64,000 bases of DNA from Magnolia sinica (GCF_029962835.1 NC_080582.1:71234177-71298176); one strand, 5' to 3'. Counted from the first letter of the stretch, positions 25,658-36,920 are shown. Made by a program: numbers and translations. The notes: generated from the letters alone by a model not told the origin.

Positions 25658-25846
25658 GTGAAAGAAAACTATAAAATTAATTACAGGAGTCGAAACAAAT
25701 CTGTGGTGTGTAGTAAACCTGAGCGAACATTGACAAGAACACCATTCACAAACATCAATCAAAACTATCGCAGTATGACAAAATCGGATTGGAATACTAT
25801 TAATGAGAGAGTGCCACTCTCTTCTCTTTTTTTTTTTTTTTTTTTT
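25658..25846 (+). repeat. 189-bp T-tailed repeat, copy 1
   Basis: It runs from gtgaaagaaaac to a 20-T run. It contains a near-terminal palindrome agagagtg-c-cactctct. Copy 2 at 29,362-29,550 has the same length and I count only two substitutions. Flanks differ between copies. No clear pol III A/B box and no TSD, so the element class is unknown. Confidence 0.85.
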
Positions 25847-26006
25847 AATCTGATTATTTTATTTTATTTTTTTTTCTTAGGTGAAAAAACTGCTGGAATC
25901 TGATTTTTTAAACAGATTTTTCTAAAAATTTTCTGTTTTTGGCTTTAAAAAAAGTAAATTTGTTGGAAACTTCTTCTAGAAAAAGAACTTAGCTTTGATA
26001 CCAATT

Positions 26007-26415
26007 TGTTGGCTGTATAAGCCAGAGTTTTTCTTTGCTTTAAGATAACAGATTTTTCTTAACTTTACAAAGCCTTAACACAACTCGGAAAAATCTGATT
26101 TTATAGGAAGGAAGAAAGGAGAAAAATAAAATTTTTATTTTCTTAAACTGTTTTGCTGCTGCTGCGCTGCTGCAAACTTGCTTCTTCACTTGCCATTTTT
26201 TCTTGCTACAACTAGATAAACAACGTGGCTTTTATATAGGCATTTGTATCAATTGTGAAATGACTATTATACCCCTACTAGCTAGGAGCTTCCAATATTT
26301 AATGTTTCTAAAAATCTCATTGCATTTTTCCAAAACACTACCGTGGGAATTGTTGCTGCGTATTGGAAGATGAACAGTCACCTAGAAAATGGGTTTTGGG
26401 TTTGCGACTCCAACA
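26007..26415 (-). repeat. 5' LTR of the second Copia, with PBS
   Basis: tgttggctgtataagcc ... gcgactccaaca. Adjacent + strand agctttgataccaa (25,991-26,004) is the complement of TTGGTATCAAAGCT, a tRNA-iMet-type primer-binding site. Confidence 0.92.
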
Positions 26416-27282
26416 ACTCTAACTCCATATTTAATAATTAAATTAGAAATTTAATTACACTAATAATATAATTTAAAATAGTGCGAATAAAAAAGTTTGG
26501 TTTCTTTTTAATTAAGAGTGTCTTGACTCAAATGAGTGACTCGGTTTGTGTCATGTTGAGTTTTAGAACTATGATCAAGTGGGCTACGCATCAATAGTCT
26601 ACATTCAAAATGCATGCATTGCTAGCTGTAGGATAGAAAACATGCATATGAAATAGAGCCAGGTTGGGTTTGTGCTAAAATGACTTGAGAGCCTAAGCCC
26701 AACTTGAAAATTGATTGTGATGCACATGAGCCCACAGGTAAGTTAATAGTTCCAGGCCTGTCCCAAGCTGGCCGGGCACAGCAGACCACTCGGCCCATTG
26801 CCACCCTACTCATAGGTAGAGCTGGGCACAAACCGACTCGATCCGGCGGATCCGGACCGATCCGAACTGAACCGAAGGCTTGAATCGGTGTGAATCGAGT
26901 AGGATCAATCAGATTTGACCGTTCATCAGATTGAGTTCGGATCGTGGTCAATTCAGACCGATCCGAACCGAAATCCAAACCGAATGGATCCGATCCAAGC
27001 CGATCCAGATTCATTATTTTTTAAATATTTTTATCCTAAGTATATATAGTTTTTAACTTTTTAATATAATAAAATGATATATAAAAGTAGATGGACAACA
27101 TGGATGAAATAAATATAACATGCTGAGTCCACAAAGCACTGACTACTAGGCATGGCTGGTAGTAGCGGGAGTAGCCAATCCATCTCCTCGATCATCTCAA
27201 CCGGCGCATCGAGCACCGTTCTGACTTAGAAATCGGATTGCCTTGTTCTGACTTAGAAATCGGATTGCCTTACTGAGTAAAC

Positions 27283-27716
27283 TATGTTGGGCCCACTATG
27301 AATTCATGTTGTTTATCCACGCCGTCTATCAGCTTTTTTATCTCATTTTAGCGGTTGAGACCAAAATTGAAACATATCCAAAGCTCAAGTGGGCCATGCC
27401 ACAGGAAACAATGGGAATAATGATTTCCACCATTGAAACCTTCCTAGGGCCCACAGTGATGTTCATTTGTCATCCGACCTATTCATAATATCAAAAGGAC
27501 ATGTATGAAGGGAAAACACAAATATCAACTTGATCCAAACCTTCTGTCGCCCCAAAGAAATTTTCAATGGTAGATGTTCAATTCACACTGTTTACTGTGG
27601 TGTATTTGAGTTTTGTATATAATTAATTTTTAGTACATGGAACTAAAATTAAATTATAAAATGTATGGAAGGAGTGGATAAAATAAATACATCATGGTGG
27701 GACCCACATAGTTTAT
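27283..27716. repeat. Fold-back repeat ('taaactatgtgggcccac' family)
   Basis: The ends taaactatgttgggcccac and gtgggacccacatagttta are inverted. The arms extend over 100 bp (ccgtctatcagc, ctcattttagc, ctcaagtgggcca). The interior has the family phrase 'cttcctagggcccacagtgatgttcattt...gaagggaaaacacaaatatcaac'. Non-coding. Confidence 0.78.
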
Positions 27717-27839
27717 GTACACTTACGTCACTAGTTACTCGTTGCGATGCACCCAACCTAACTTTGGACTTCTGAGTATGACTCCTGACAGACCTGAGAA
27801 GAGAGATGGGTAGGTGTACCATGTTGTCCATGCACCAGC

Positions 27840-28140
27840 TGGTGCATTGACGTCAGCAAGTTTTGTGGGTCCCATGAGGTATGTGTTATATCCAAACCGT
27901 CCATCCATTTGGTGGCCTCGTCTTAAGGCTTGAGCCGAAAAATAAGATAGATCTAAAGATCAAGTGGACCACACTGCAAAAATTAGTGGAGGGTCAAACG
28001 TATACGATTGAAACTCTTAAGGGGTCATAGAAGTTTCGGATCAATATGAAATTTGTTTTTCCTCTTCATCCATGTAGTTGTGACCTAAGTAACGGATTGG
28101 ATGGAAAATAAACGTTATGGTGGGCCCTATGAATTTTTCA
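27840..28140. repeat. Partial relative of the fold-back repeats
   Basis: Contains 'aaccgtccatccatttggtgg', 'gatcaagtggaccacac' and 'gaaaataaacgttatggtgggccc', the internal vocabulary of the regional family, without a complete right arm. Confidence 0.5.
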
Positions 28141-28874
28141 ATGATAAAGATCGTATTCTTTTATTTTTTTAAAATTTTCAAAAAATAAAAAGTTGGAGGC
28201 AAAAGATCTACACCAGGCGGGAACATTTTCACATGAAATCATTAAGCCTTTCTAGCCCCACAACTCCATTTCTGTCAATCCGATGAAGAGAAAATTGCTC
28301 CAAGTTTAAACCCACTTGCAATTTCAAGAGATCTCATTCCGAACAAGGCCAGAGAGCGAAATATCCCCAAATGACGGGAAAAGGATTTGAATCTCATCGC
28401 ACTTTTCGATTGCAAAATCTCACTAATCGACGTCTTGGATCTCACGGTAACGTTTCAAATCCCATCATCTCTTCAATCTTTTTTGGTTCAAATTGCTGCA
28501 ATGCATGTGTTCCTTCGTGGATTTTGAGTAGAAATGTGACGATTTCTGCTATTAGAAACCCTATATTTGGGGCTAAGAAGCTTCGATTCCTGGATTTATG
28601 CTCTAGATTCATGTCCTGTGGGATGTTTTCTTTAATTTTGACTAAAATAGATGACTCGATCTGAATCATACCCAACCCGATCCGACTCGGTTCCCCTGAC
28701 CGAGTCAGACTCAGATTGGATCAGGCCAGCACTTGACCGGATTAGATCGAGTCAGGTGACCCCGACTCGGTCCCGAACCGGTTCAAGTTCGGGTCAGGCC
28801 ATAGAAATTTCGGATAGAGTCGAGTTGGACACAATTTGATCCGACTCGACTCAATGCCCATCTCTACTCATAGG

Positions 28875-29361
28875 CGGGTGCAGCTGAGCCTATACAAGGA
28901 CCCTACCATTTTGAACTGCGCTGAACTATGGAGTGGACAGCTTGGATCCAGGTAATCTTGCATATGATTGGCATTGGATGTATATGCATCTAGAATATTC
29001 TACCAACCCCCTCCACAGTGACATGCATTATGATCAAGGTTAGATCACTTATGTAGTACAACACTACTTCTTCTTCTTCTTCTTCTTCTTTTTGACAATT
29101 ACAGAGGACAGTTAAGAGAAAAGGATTTGAGTGATGGGTCCCAATAGATGCACTGTTTGGATAATTGGACTGCTTACTCCCAGTAGAAGGAGACTAGCAA
29201 ACCATTATAGATATCACTAATGCATTTCAATTTGGAGATCTTGAAAAGAAAAATATAAAGAATGGATTAACAGAAAAATGAAGTCAAACATATTTACTCT
29301 TCAATGTATTCTGCATAGACAGCGAAAATTACATGATAGCATCAGTGAAAACAAGATGCAT
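28875..29361. other. Non-coding, with (TTC)n
   Basis: A (TTC)n microsatellite lies at 29,069-29,090. No gene was seen. Confidence 0.5.
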
Positions 29362-29550
29362 GTGAAAGAAAACTATAAAATTAATTAAAGGAGTCGAAAC
29401 AAATCCGTGGTGTGTAGTAAACCTGAGCGAACATTGACAAGAACACCATTCACAAACATCAATCAAAACTATCGCAGTATGACAAAATCGGATTGGAATA
29501 CTATTAATGAGAGAGTGCCACTCTCTTCTCTTTTTTTTTTTTTTTTTTTT
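29362..29550 (+). repeat. 189-bp T-tailed repeat, copy 2
   Basis: Nearly identical to 25,658-25,846 (two visible substitutions, same 20-T tail), in the same orientation 3.7 kb away. Following sequence aaagggacgg is unrelated to the first copy's flank. Confidence 0.85.
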
Positions 29551-30104
29551 AAAGGGACGGATTAGGCAGGATATACGAGGAGTTTGGATGTACTAGGGCT
29601 TATCCCTATGTCATCCTATATCTCTCCCATATCTCCATCCCTTCTGAATTTAAAATATAAATCTAGTGATTGATGACGAGTGATATCTGAGGGGAAAACG
29701 TGTGGGACCTACACACTAGTGATTGACCACAAGTGAACCCACCAGGTCCATATCCAATACTAGTTATCCATTCCCCTGACCCTATAAGGTGTGTCCATGG
29801 ACCTTAGCCAAATGTGGATGCGACTCCAAATATTCAAACGTACCAATCCAGCCGCCTTTAAGAAAGGTATCACACAACCAAGGAATCAACATTGAACCAA
29901 ACAAATCATACACATATTAAAAGGTGCCAAAGGAGTGACAACCATAGGCGTAACCCCATACCTCCTTATCTTCAAGGCACGACAGTAGGGTGCAGGACAA
30001 TCACGCCGACAGCGTGCACGGTACCCAAATAGTGCTATTGCATTACTGAGCTGGGAATCCATTGTGTTTGCCTCTGTGTGATGGACCTGGTCTTCGAAGG
30101 AGCA
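29551..30104. other. Non-coding stretch
   Basis: No frames with recognisable domains and no clear transposon ends. Confidence 0.4.
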
Positions 30105-30572
30105 CTATGGGGGCCATAATGATTCATGTATTTTATCTTGGCTATCCATCGATTTGGATAGATCATTTTAGGTCATAAAGAAAAATAAAAAATAAAAAAT
30201 TGTTGCAGATCCGAGCTCAGGTGGACCACGTGACATGAAGAAAGAAGTGATAATGATGCCCACTTGAAACCTTCTTAAGGCCCACTCTGATGTTTATCTT
30301 GCATGAAACCTCTTAATAAAGACATGCATTAAAGGAAAACACAAATATAGGTTGATCAAACTTGTAGTACTATTCCCAAGAAGTTTTTAATTGTAAGCAG
30401 TCAATCCCCATGCTTGGTTCAAGTTTTTAATTGTAAGCAGTCAATCCCCATGCTTGATTCATTTGAGCCTTGGATCTACTTCATTTTTAGGCTCAAGCCT
30501 TAAAATGATCTGAAAAAAATGAATGGACAGGATGGATGAAACACAAATATCATGGTAGGCCTCATAGAGCGC
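30105..30572. repeat. Fold-back repeat with an internal 40-bp tandem duplication
   Basis: Arms 'tatgggggccataatgattc' and 'tatcatggtaggcctcatag' are inverted. Within it, 30,381-30,420 is repeated at 30,421-30,460 (aagtttttaattgtaagcag...), one substitution seen. Confidence 0.7.
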
Positions 30573-30626
30573 CTGAGGCCTAATCAGGAGCTCGAGCCGG
30601 TAGATGTGGATGTGACACTGACCATA

Positions 30627-31076
30627 GGGCCCACCTTGATGTATGAATTGTATATCCATGCTGTCAATCCATTTTTCCAACTTATTTCAGGGCATAGGTC
30701 CAAAATTGAAGCAAATACAAATTTTAGGTGGACCACACCGTAGGAAGAATGACCACTATTAAAAACTTCCTAGGGTCTACCATAATGTTTATTGACTATC
30801 TAACCTATTATTAAAGTCAAATAGGCCATGATGAAAGGGAGAAAAAACAAATATCAGCCTGATCCAAAACTTTTGTGGCCCATAAAGGGTTTTAATGGTC
30901 CAAACTTATGTGGCCCACAAAAGGTTTTTAACGGTGAATAACCACTATTTCATGTGGTGTGGTCCACTTGAATTTTATATCTACTTCATTAATGGAGGCA
31001 TAAACTAAAATAACCTGGTAAAACTGATGGACGGTGTAGATATACACTTAGTACATTGAGGTAGGACCTACTGATG
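30627..31076. repeat. Fold-back repeat
   Basis: The left arm 'gggcccaccttgatgtatg' pairs with the right arm 'acattgaggtaggacctac'. Arms continue through 'ggtggaccacacc' / 'ggtgtggtccactt'. It contains an internal ~35-bp duplication of 'aaacttttgtggcccataaagg' at 30,878 and 30,902. Confidence 0.7.
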
Positions 31077-31129
31077 TCTCACGATAACAGACTGACTACT
31101 GAGTTATTCAGTGCACTTTCACTGTATCG

Positions 31130-31440
31130 AGTAAACTCTGTTAGCCCAGCCATGAATTTATGTGATTTATCCACGTTGTCCATCCATTTTTCTAGCTTAT
31201 TTGTCATCAACCTACTCATGAGATCACACATAAATGATTGAAGGGAAAACAAAACTATCAGCTTGATCCAAAACTTGTGTCCCCGTCAATTTAGACCGTT
31301 TTCCAATGGTAGTTCACTTGAGCTTTGGATATGCTTTGTTTTTTAGACCAAGCCCAAAAATTATGTAGTAAAATGGAAAGGCAGAATGAAAAAAATTAAA
31401 ATTAAAATCACAGTAGACCACACACAATTTAGTCAATATG
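31130..31440. repeat. Fold-back repeat, internally deleted
   Basis: It starts gagtaaactctgttagccc like the 27,283 copy, jumps from the left arm to 'tcatcaacctactcatgag' in the middle, and ends 'cacagtagaccacacacaattta'. Confidence 0.6.
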
Positions 31441-32227
31441 CTTAGGGCCTGTTTGGGAGCCTGGAAGTTGGAATCAACTTTAATCTAAAAGTAGCTATGC
31501 ATGTACATTCACAGGGGTTTGAATTTAATTACTAAATCAACTTTAATATTTCTAATTAGTGAGGTATGTCATGTTAGAAACAATGGTTGTAATAAGCCTG
31601 CTGAAATATATGCTTCGCTCAAAATAATGAAATTCCAAGTCTTGGATGTGCCACAAGCACAAGGTCATGTTCGAGTGATTTACCAACAATTTTTAGCAGC
31701 TGATTTATATGGACAATGTTTGAATGGTGCTAATCATCATATTAAAGTAATTATATTGATGCAATTGATAATCTAGTTGTTTTTGGATATCATTAGTGGG
31801 TCATGTGCCCAACAGAATAATAGTACGGTGACGCACGTTACTCATACAACTATAGAAACGATTTCAGGTGTAATCCAAGCTCTAACAGCGGACTTCAAAC
31901 CCCCTCTCTGGAGTGATTTGAAACCAACTGTTGACAACCAAACAAGGGATTTAGAACCCCCTCAAATTCCCCTAAATCCATGGTGTAGCGAGTGAATCAG
32001 TACGCAGTCTGCTTCGGTGTCTCAACCCATATGTGGCTCCAGGGTGGCAGACGAGTCGCGCTCTACCCAGCTGGAGGCAATCCCATCCTATTGACTTTGG
32101 TTTACAGCTCAGCAATGCATTATTGAATGACCAAAAGCAAGAGATGGTGAGAACGTCAGCGAGGGCCGAGTTGAGGCCAAGTGATTGAAGTTTCTTGGGA
32201 GAAAGATAGAGAGAGAGAGAGGCTAAG
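31441..32227. other. Upstream region of the NLR gene; possible PIF/Harbinger-like remnant
   Basis: 31,447-31,462 reads gggcctgtttgggagc, a typical PIF/Harbinger or related terminus; an imperfect inverse (acaaccaaacaaggga) lies near 31,936-31,951. The 91-codon frame at 31,501-31,776 has no domain I recognise. No convincing TATA box for the NLR gene was found. A (GA)n run just before its ATG (about 32,208-32,221) is the likely 5' UTR. Confidence 0.4.
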
Positions 32228-34192
32228 ATGGCTGCTGAGGCTGTTGTTTCGTTCGCCGTAGGAAAAGTCAGCGATTTCCTGGTTCAACAGGCAGTTTCAC
32301 TCTATGAAGTGCGTGATCAGGTGGAGTGGATCGATAGAGAATTGAGGCGGATGCAGTGCTTCTTGAAAGATGCGGATGCAAAACAAGGCGGTGATGCAAG
32401 AGTCAAGAATTGGGTGGCAGATGTAAGAGACGTTGCTTACGATGCAGAAGACGTCATCGACACCTTCATCCTTAAAATACAACGACAAAGGAGAAGTGGG
32501 TTCGTTGGTTTCTTCAAAAGCTGCGTGTCCATCGATTTATTGGCTCGACGTGAGCTCCGGAATGAAATTGAACGGATAAAGAATAAAATCGGGGAGATCT
32601 CTGATAGTAGAGTGAGGTATGGCATTAAAGATGTGGGAGAAGGAAGTGGTTCCATGGGTGAAAGTTTACGAAGGCAAAGGCAAACTTGTCCTCTATTTGG
32701 AGAGACAGAAGTCGTCGGTTTTGATGAAGAAATAAAGACACTGGTGGCACGGTTGATAGATGGCGATTCACGACGTTGTGTGGTTTCTGTAGTTGGAATG
32801 GGTGGTCTCGGTAAGACCACTCTTGCAATTAAAGTGTATAACAATGAGGCTGTTAAGAAACATTTTGATTGTTGTGCTTGGGTTTTTGTATCTCAGCAAT
32901 ATGTGGTGAGAGATCTTTTGCATAGCCTTATAAAAGTCTTCATGATTCTTACTAAAGAAGAGCTTGAGATGGTGGAGAAAATGAATGATGTTCAGTTGAA
33001 GGAAAAGCTTTTTAATCATTTGAAGGAGAAGAGATTTCTTGTGGTGCTGGACGATAAATGGAATACTGAAGCATGGGATTCTTTAGTGGCTGCTTTTCCA
33101 GATATGAACAAGGGAAGTCGAGTCCTACTCACCACCCGCAACAGAGATGTAGCTTCATATGCAGATGCGCGGAGCTCTCCCCATGAGCTGCAGCTTTTAG
33201 GAGACGAAGACGGATGGAAATTATTTTGTAAGAAAACATTTTTAGAGCAGGGTATCCATTACCAGCAAAATTTAGAGAAGATCGGAGAAGAGATTGTGAA
33301 AAAATGTCATGGTTTGCCTCTTGCTATTGTTGTCATTGGGGGCTTATTGTCAAGGAAAGCGAAGGATCCAAACGAGTGGGGGAAAGTACTCCAGAGAATT
33401 AGCTCGCAATCCATTGATGATAAATATCAAATTGCAATCATATTAGCTTTAAGCTATGAAGATCTACCCTACCATCTGAAGCCATACTTTCTCTACTTCA
33501 GTGTTTTTCCAGAAGACTATGAGATCAGTGCTAAGAAATTGATTCATCTGTGGGTCGCAGAAGGATTTGTAGAGCCAATAGGGGGCGAAACGGTGGAGGA
33601 AGCTGCAGCAGATTGCCTTGAGGAACTGATCCGTAGAAGTCTGATTCAAGTAGTGAAAAGAAATTTCATTGGCAGAGTGAAAAGATGCCGTATCCATGAT
33701 CTCTTACTTGAACTCTCAATTTCAAAAGCCAAGGAAGATAAATTCCTCGATGTTCATCGTGGAGATACAAATCCTCTCTCTCCTTCGAAAGCACGCCGGC
33801 TTGCTATTCATCATGCCACTAGCAGGTGCACTTCTTTAAATCAAGCTAACCAATACCTTCGTTCTGTGTCGTGCTTTGCTTTCGAGGATGCATGGCTGGG
33901 GAAAAAGCAAGAGGAGTTTCTTTATAGAGGATTCAATTTGCTTAGGGTGTTGCATTTAGATGTATCTAGTACAGCATTGCGAAAGCTTCCGAACGCAATA
34001 GGTACACTGATCCACTTGAGATACCTTGGCTTCAGGATGAGTAAATTCACAAGAAGCCTCCCATCATCCCTAAGCAATCTTTGCGGTTTAGAAACACTGC
34101 ATGTAGAAGCAGGTCCAGTCAATATCTACATACCCAGTTGTATTTGGAAGATGCAACAATTAAGGCATGTGGATGTGGCCTTAGGATTATAA
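32228..34192 (+). CDS. CC-NB-ARC-LRR immune receptor (RPP13-like), N-terminal part up to a frameshift
   Basis: This is an intracellular NLR-type receptor, expected to sense pathogen effectors and trigger defence. The 654-residue frame starts at an ATG after a GA-rich leader. Domains in order: Rx-type coiled coil (about 1-150) with EDVIDTF at 74-80; P-loop GMGGLGKTT 190-198; RNBS-A FDCCAWVFVSQ 213-223; kinase-2 FLVVLDDKW 270-278; RNBS-B GSRVLLTTR 296-304; GLPLA 362-366; RNBS-D FLYFSVFPEDYEI 421-433; MHD-equivalent IHDLL 489-493; first LRRs from about 565. Kinase-2 has K where VLDDVW is usual, and MHD reads IHD, a known variant. The frame stops at 34,190-34,192 in mid-LRR while the homologous sequence continues in frame +1, so the gene is broken or encodes a short form. 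Confidence 0.95.
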   Translation: MAAEAVVSFAVGKVSDFLVQQAVSLYEVRDQVEWIDRELRRMQCFLKDADAKQGGDARVKNWVADVRDVAYDAEDVIDTFILKIQRQRRSGFVGFFKSCVSIDLLARRELRNEIERIKNKIGEISDSRVRYGIKDVGEGSGSMGESLRRQRQTCPLFGETEVVGFDEEIKTLVARLIDGDSRRCVVSVVGMGGLGKTTLAIKVYNNEAVKKHFDCCAWVFVSQQYVVRDLLHSLIKVFMILTKEELEMVEKMNDVQLKEKLFNHLKEKRFLVVLDDKWNTEAWDSLVAAFPDMNKGSRVLLTTRNRDVASYADARSSPHELQLLGDEDGWKLFCKKTFLEQGIHYQQNLEKIGEEIVKKCHGLPLAIVVIGGLLSRKAKDPNEWGKVLQRISSQSIDDKYQIAIILALSYEDLPYHLKPYFLYFSVFPEDYEISAKKLIHLWVAEGFVEPIGGETVEEAAADCLEELIRRSLIQVVKRNFIGRVKRCRIHDLLLELSISKAKEDKFLDVHRGDTNPLSPSKARRLAIHHATSRCTSLNQANQYLRSVSCFAFEDAWLGKKQEEFLYRGFNLLRVLHLDVSSTALRKLPNAIGTLIHLRYLGFRMSKFTRSLPSSLSNLCGLETLHVEAGPVNIYIPSCIWKMQQLRHVDVALGL

Positions 34193-34198
34193 AAAGTA

Positions 34199-34947
34199 AC
34201 GGTTTCAGGTCTAAAAGAATAGTCGGGCGTCCATCACTCGGACTTGATTGTTTACTTAATCTCCAGACTCTAAAAGGTGTGGAGGCTGGCGATTGGATAG
34301 AGGATTGGTTAGGAAAGCTAACTAATCTCAAGAAACTACTAATTTGGGGGATCTTCTGGAGTAGGCATGCGAAGGGATTGTCCAGCTCTCTTCCCAAATT
34401 GGACCGCCTCCAGTCTTTACAGTTGCATTGGGAGGATACCATTCCAGTGTTTATGCCTTTTTCACATCACCTGCATATGAAGAAGATGTTTTTGAGGGGA
34501 AAGTTAGAAAAGCTACCCGAGTCGTATGAATTCTCACCCAACCTCACTAAGCTTACCTTGAAATTGTCCAAGTTAATGGAAGACCCGATGGCAACATTAG
34601 AGAAACTACCAAACCTTCGGATTCTCATATTGCTTAGGGCTTCATACGGGGGAAAGGAAATGGTGTGCTCTTCACAAGGGTTTCCTCAACTCGAATCCTT
34701 ACATGATGAAGAGTTTCATGAATTAGAAGAATGGATAATAGAGGAAGGAGCGATGCCGAGGCTTTTACATTTGCTGGTTTGGGTATGCTCTCATTTAAAG
34801 ATGATTCCAGAAGGACTGCAACATGTGACTACCCTCAAGAAATTGGATGTGCGTTACATGCCCAATGAATTCAAAGACAGAATGCAGGAAAACGGCGGAG
34901 AGGATTGGCGTAAGATTCAACACATACCCTCCATCGAAATAAAATAA
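34199..34947 (+). pseudogene. C-terminal LRR part of the same NLR gene, displaced by a frameshift
   Basis: In the next frame the LRR continues with CLLNLQTLKGVEAGDWIEDW, LTNLKKLLI, LPNLRILIL and ELEEWIIEEGAMPRL. It ends MPNEFKDRMQ...IQHIPSIEIK, the usual C-terminus of RPP13-like CNLs. The whole receptor would be about 905 residues, normal for the family. The shift lies between about 34,175 and 34,225. I found no GT-AG intron there that obviously repairs it, and most CNLs of this class are intronless. A sequencing or assembly error is the main alternative. Confidence 0.88.
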
Positions 34948-36920
34948 GTTGCTGTTGAGGCTGGCTATCAAAGGCAGGTGAGTTTAGTTGCTTGTTTCTT
35001 CCACCAATGAAAAAATGCATGGAAGGTCACATTCAACATCTTTACAAAGGTGGGTGAGCTTTTCTTCTTCTTTGCTTTATTTCCCTCTGCTTCATCCACA
35101 CCATAAACTATAATTACACACGTTCTAACTTTTAATTATATTAATTAATATTATTTTTTTTCAGTTTGCGCAAGTGGGGCCCCTGTTTCGGGTGCATGGC
35201 CCAATTTTTTTCATTTTCAATCATTGAAATAGACGGTCCACTTGTACTAACTAAAATTCCAAATGGGAAAAAGTTTAGTTTAGATGATACAAACTACTAA
35301 CAAATTACTAACAAATTTTGTAAGTGGAATTGAAGCAACCAAAATTGAAGTGTCCAAATTATGGTTTTAGCTTAGATGCATCATGTATTTAAAAAAAAAA
35401 AAAAAAACACTTATCTGATTATTTGACTCTCACATTTGTTGATATTTATTTGCACGATTAAAATTAGAAAATATCCAATTAGGGCATATAATCAACCTGA
35501 TTTTGGAACTATGACTTCGCGACCATATTTCCTACAATTAAACTATTTTAATTTAAGTTAATATATGCTATATGTACAACTTCTGAGTGGTTGTGTCTCA
35601 TGCATCATAGGCTTGCCTGAGTATCATATAGAGTGAAAACTTGGGTTTAGGTTAATCCAACCCAAGTTTGGGTCGGGTTTTCAAGGTCCTATCGGTTGGA
35701 AATTGCCAACCTTATTTGAATTCGGGTTGGGTTCTAGTTGAATAAATTCAGGTCAAGTTAGGTTGGGTTGGGAATAATCACATGTATTTGGGTTGGGTTG
35801 GGTCGGGTGAGTTGGGTTGAGTATAGAGGATTTCGGGTTGGCTTTGGTTGGGTACCTTAGGTTCCAATTCTGGTTGGGTCAGTTGCAGGTTGGATTTTCT
35901 TGAAGTCAGGTTGAGTTGAGTTGACGAATTGCACTCCTGGATTCATATAACTCTTAAGGTATTCAAAATCAGTTATGTAACACCCTTAATGTTAATGGTC
36001 ATAACGGTTACGTGCTACGGGGTCGAAATGTCCACAACGGCCGTTGTAGAAAAACAGGCCATTGAACTCCATTGCTCTTAACAGTTAATATCCTTTCTTT
36101 GAATGCTTAAGGATGTAATGAGACTTGAAAATCTCAAGTGTTTACAATCCAACCGATTTACATGCCATCACATGTGCCTAGATAGAAAACAACTGCAAGA
36201 TCCAAGCTGTCCATCAGTTGGGCCCTGCTCCTACAACGGCCTGGGTCTGTAATCAGTCAGATCTAACAGTTGATACATCAGATGGGGCAATCTACAAGAC
36301 AAATGAACAGCTAAAACATGCTTAGCCAGCCATCAATTTGTCCCATATGCAGTGGCCTACACAATCATACAGATGGGCCATAGCCCAAAATCAGGGGAAT
36401 CGACTATATTGGTCATATGATCAATGCTACAAATGGACTTAATACAAATCTGAGTGCACTGACAGAGCTTCTGTCGGTCACTTCAGTGTCATTTCTCAAA
36501 GGAGAAAAAACTTTCTTACTTGATAGATAGATTGGAATCTATTAATTTGCAAATCTAAGGGTCACTCTAATTGCATGAGCAATCCAAGTTTAACAAATTT
36601 TTTTCTTCTTATATATCTTGAATGGCTAATTGAATTCCAAATCTTATTGAGGTAATTTTACTTGATTTTGTTTATGGTTATGTTGTTAATGCTTTCTCTA
36701 GTTTACTAGATACGATATAAAGTTTTTCAAGTCCTATCATGTTATAGTTTGCTTTTCTCCGGCATGTTATTTTTAATGACATGATCACGTAATTAACAAC
36801 CCAATAGTTCGAATGTCCTAACATTTCATCTATTGGGACCCATCATCAGATAAGTGGGTAGGAAAGAAATGTTTAAAACTAAATCTGCCTTATCTTAACC
36901 ATCCTTCAAATTGGTGCCTG

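Larger units (their letters stand above)
16879..26415 (-). mobile_element. Second Ty1/Copia retrotransposon, disrupted by nested insertions
   Basis: LTRs of about 410 bp lie at each end, flanked by the perfect 5-bp TSD actct (16,874-16,878 and 26,416-26,420). PBS and polypurine tract are in the right places for a minus-strand element. The 9.5 kb length exceeds a normal Copia (about 5 kb) because of inserted LTR-element pieces at 20,409 to about 23,640 and 24,137-25,658. Part of gag including the CCHC knuckle, and the gag N-terminus, are missing at those junctions. Confidence 0.92.
26817..28866. mobile_element. hAT-superfamily element, 2.05 kb, with 8-bp TSD
   Basis: The termini TAGAGCTGGGCA and the reverse complement of tgcccatctcta match at 11 of 12 bases. 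The element is flanked by identical ctcatagg at 26,809-26,816 and 28,867-28,874, and an 8-bp TSD is diagnostic of hAT. Both ends carry dense gatccga/tcggatc motifs (about 26,835-27,015 and 28,655-28,858), as in subterminal transposase-binding regions. There is no transposase domain. A fold-back repeat (27,283-27,716) is nested inside. A leader-like stretch with an ATG at 28,371 followed by ggtaacg is possibly a residual 5' exon. Confidence 0.85.

Noticed and set aside
31501-31776. 91-codon frame as a host gene
   Set aside because: No recognisable domain, flanked by an apparent PIF/Harbinger-like end, and no splice or promoter support.
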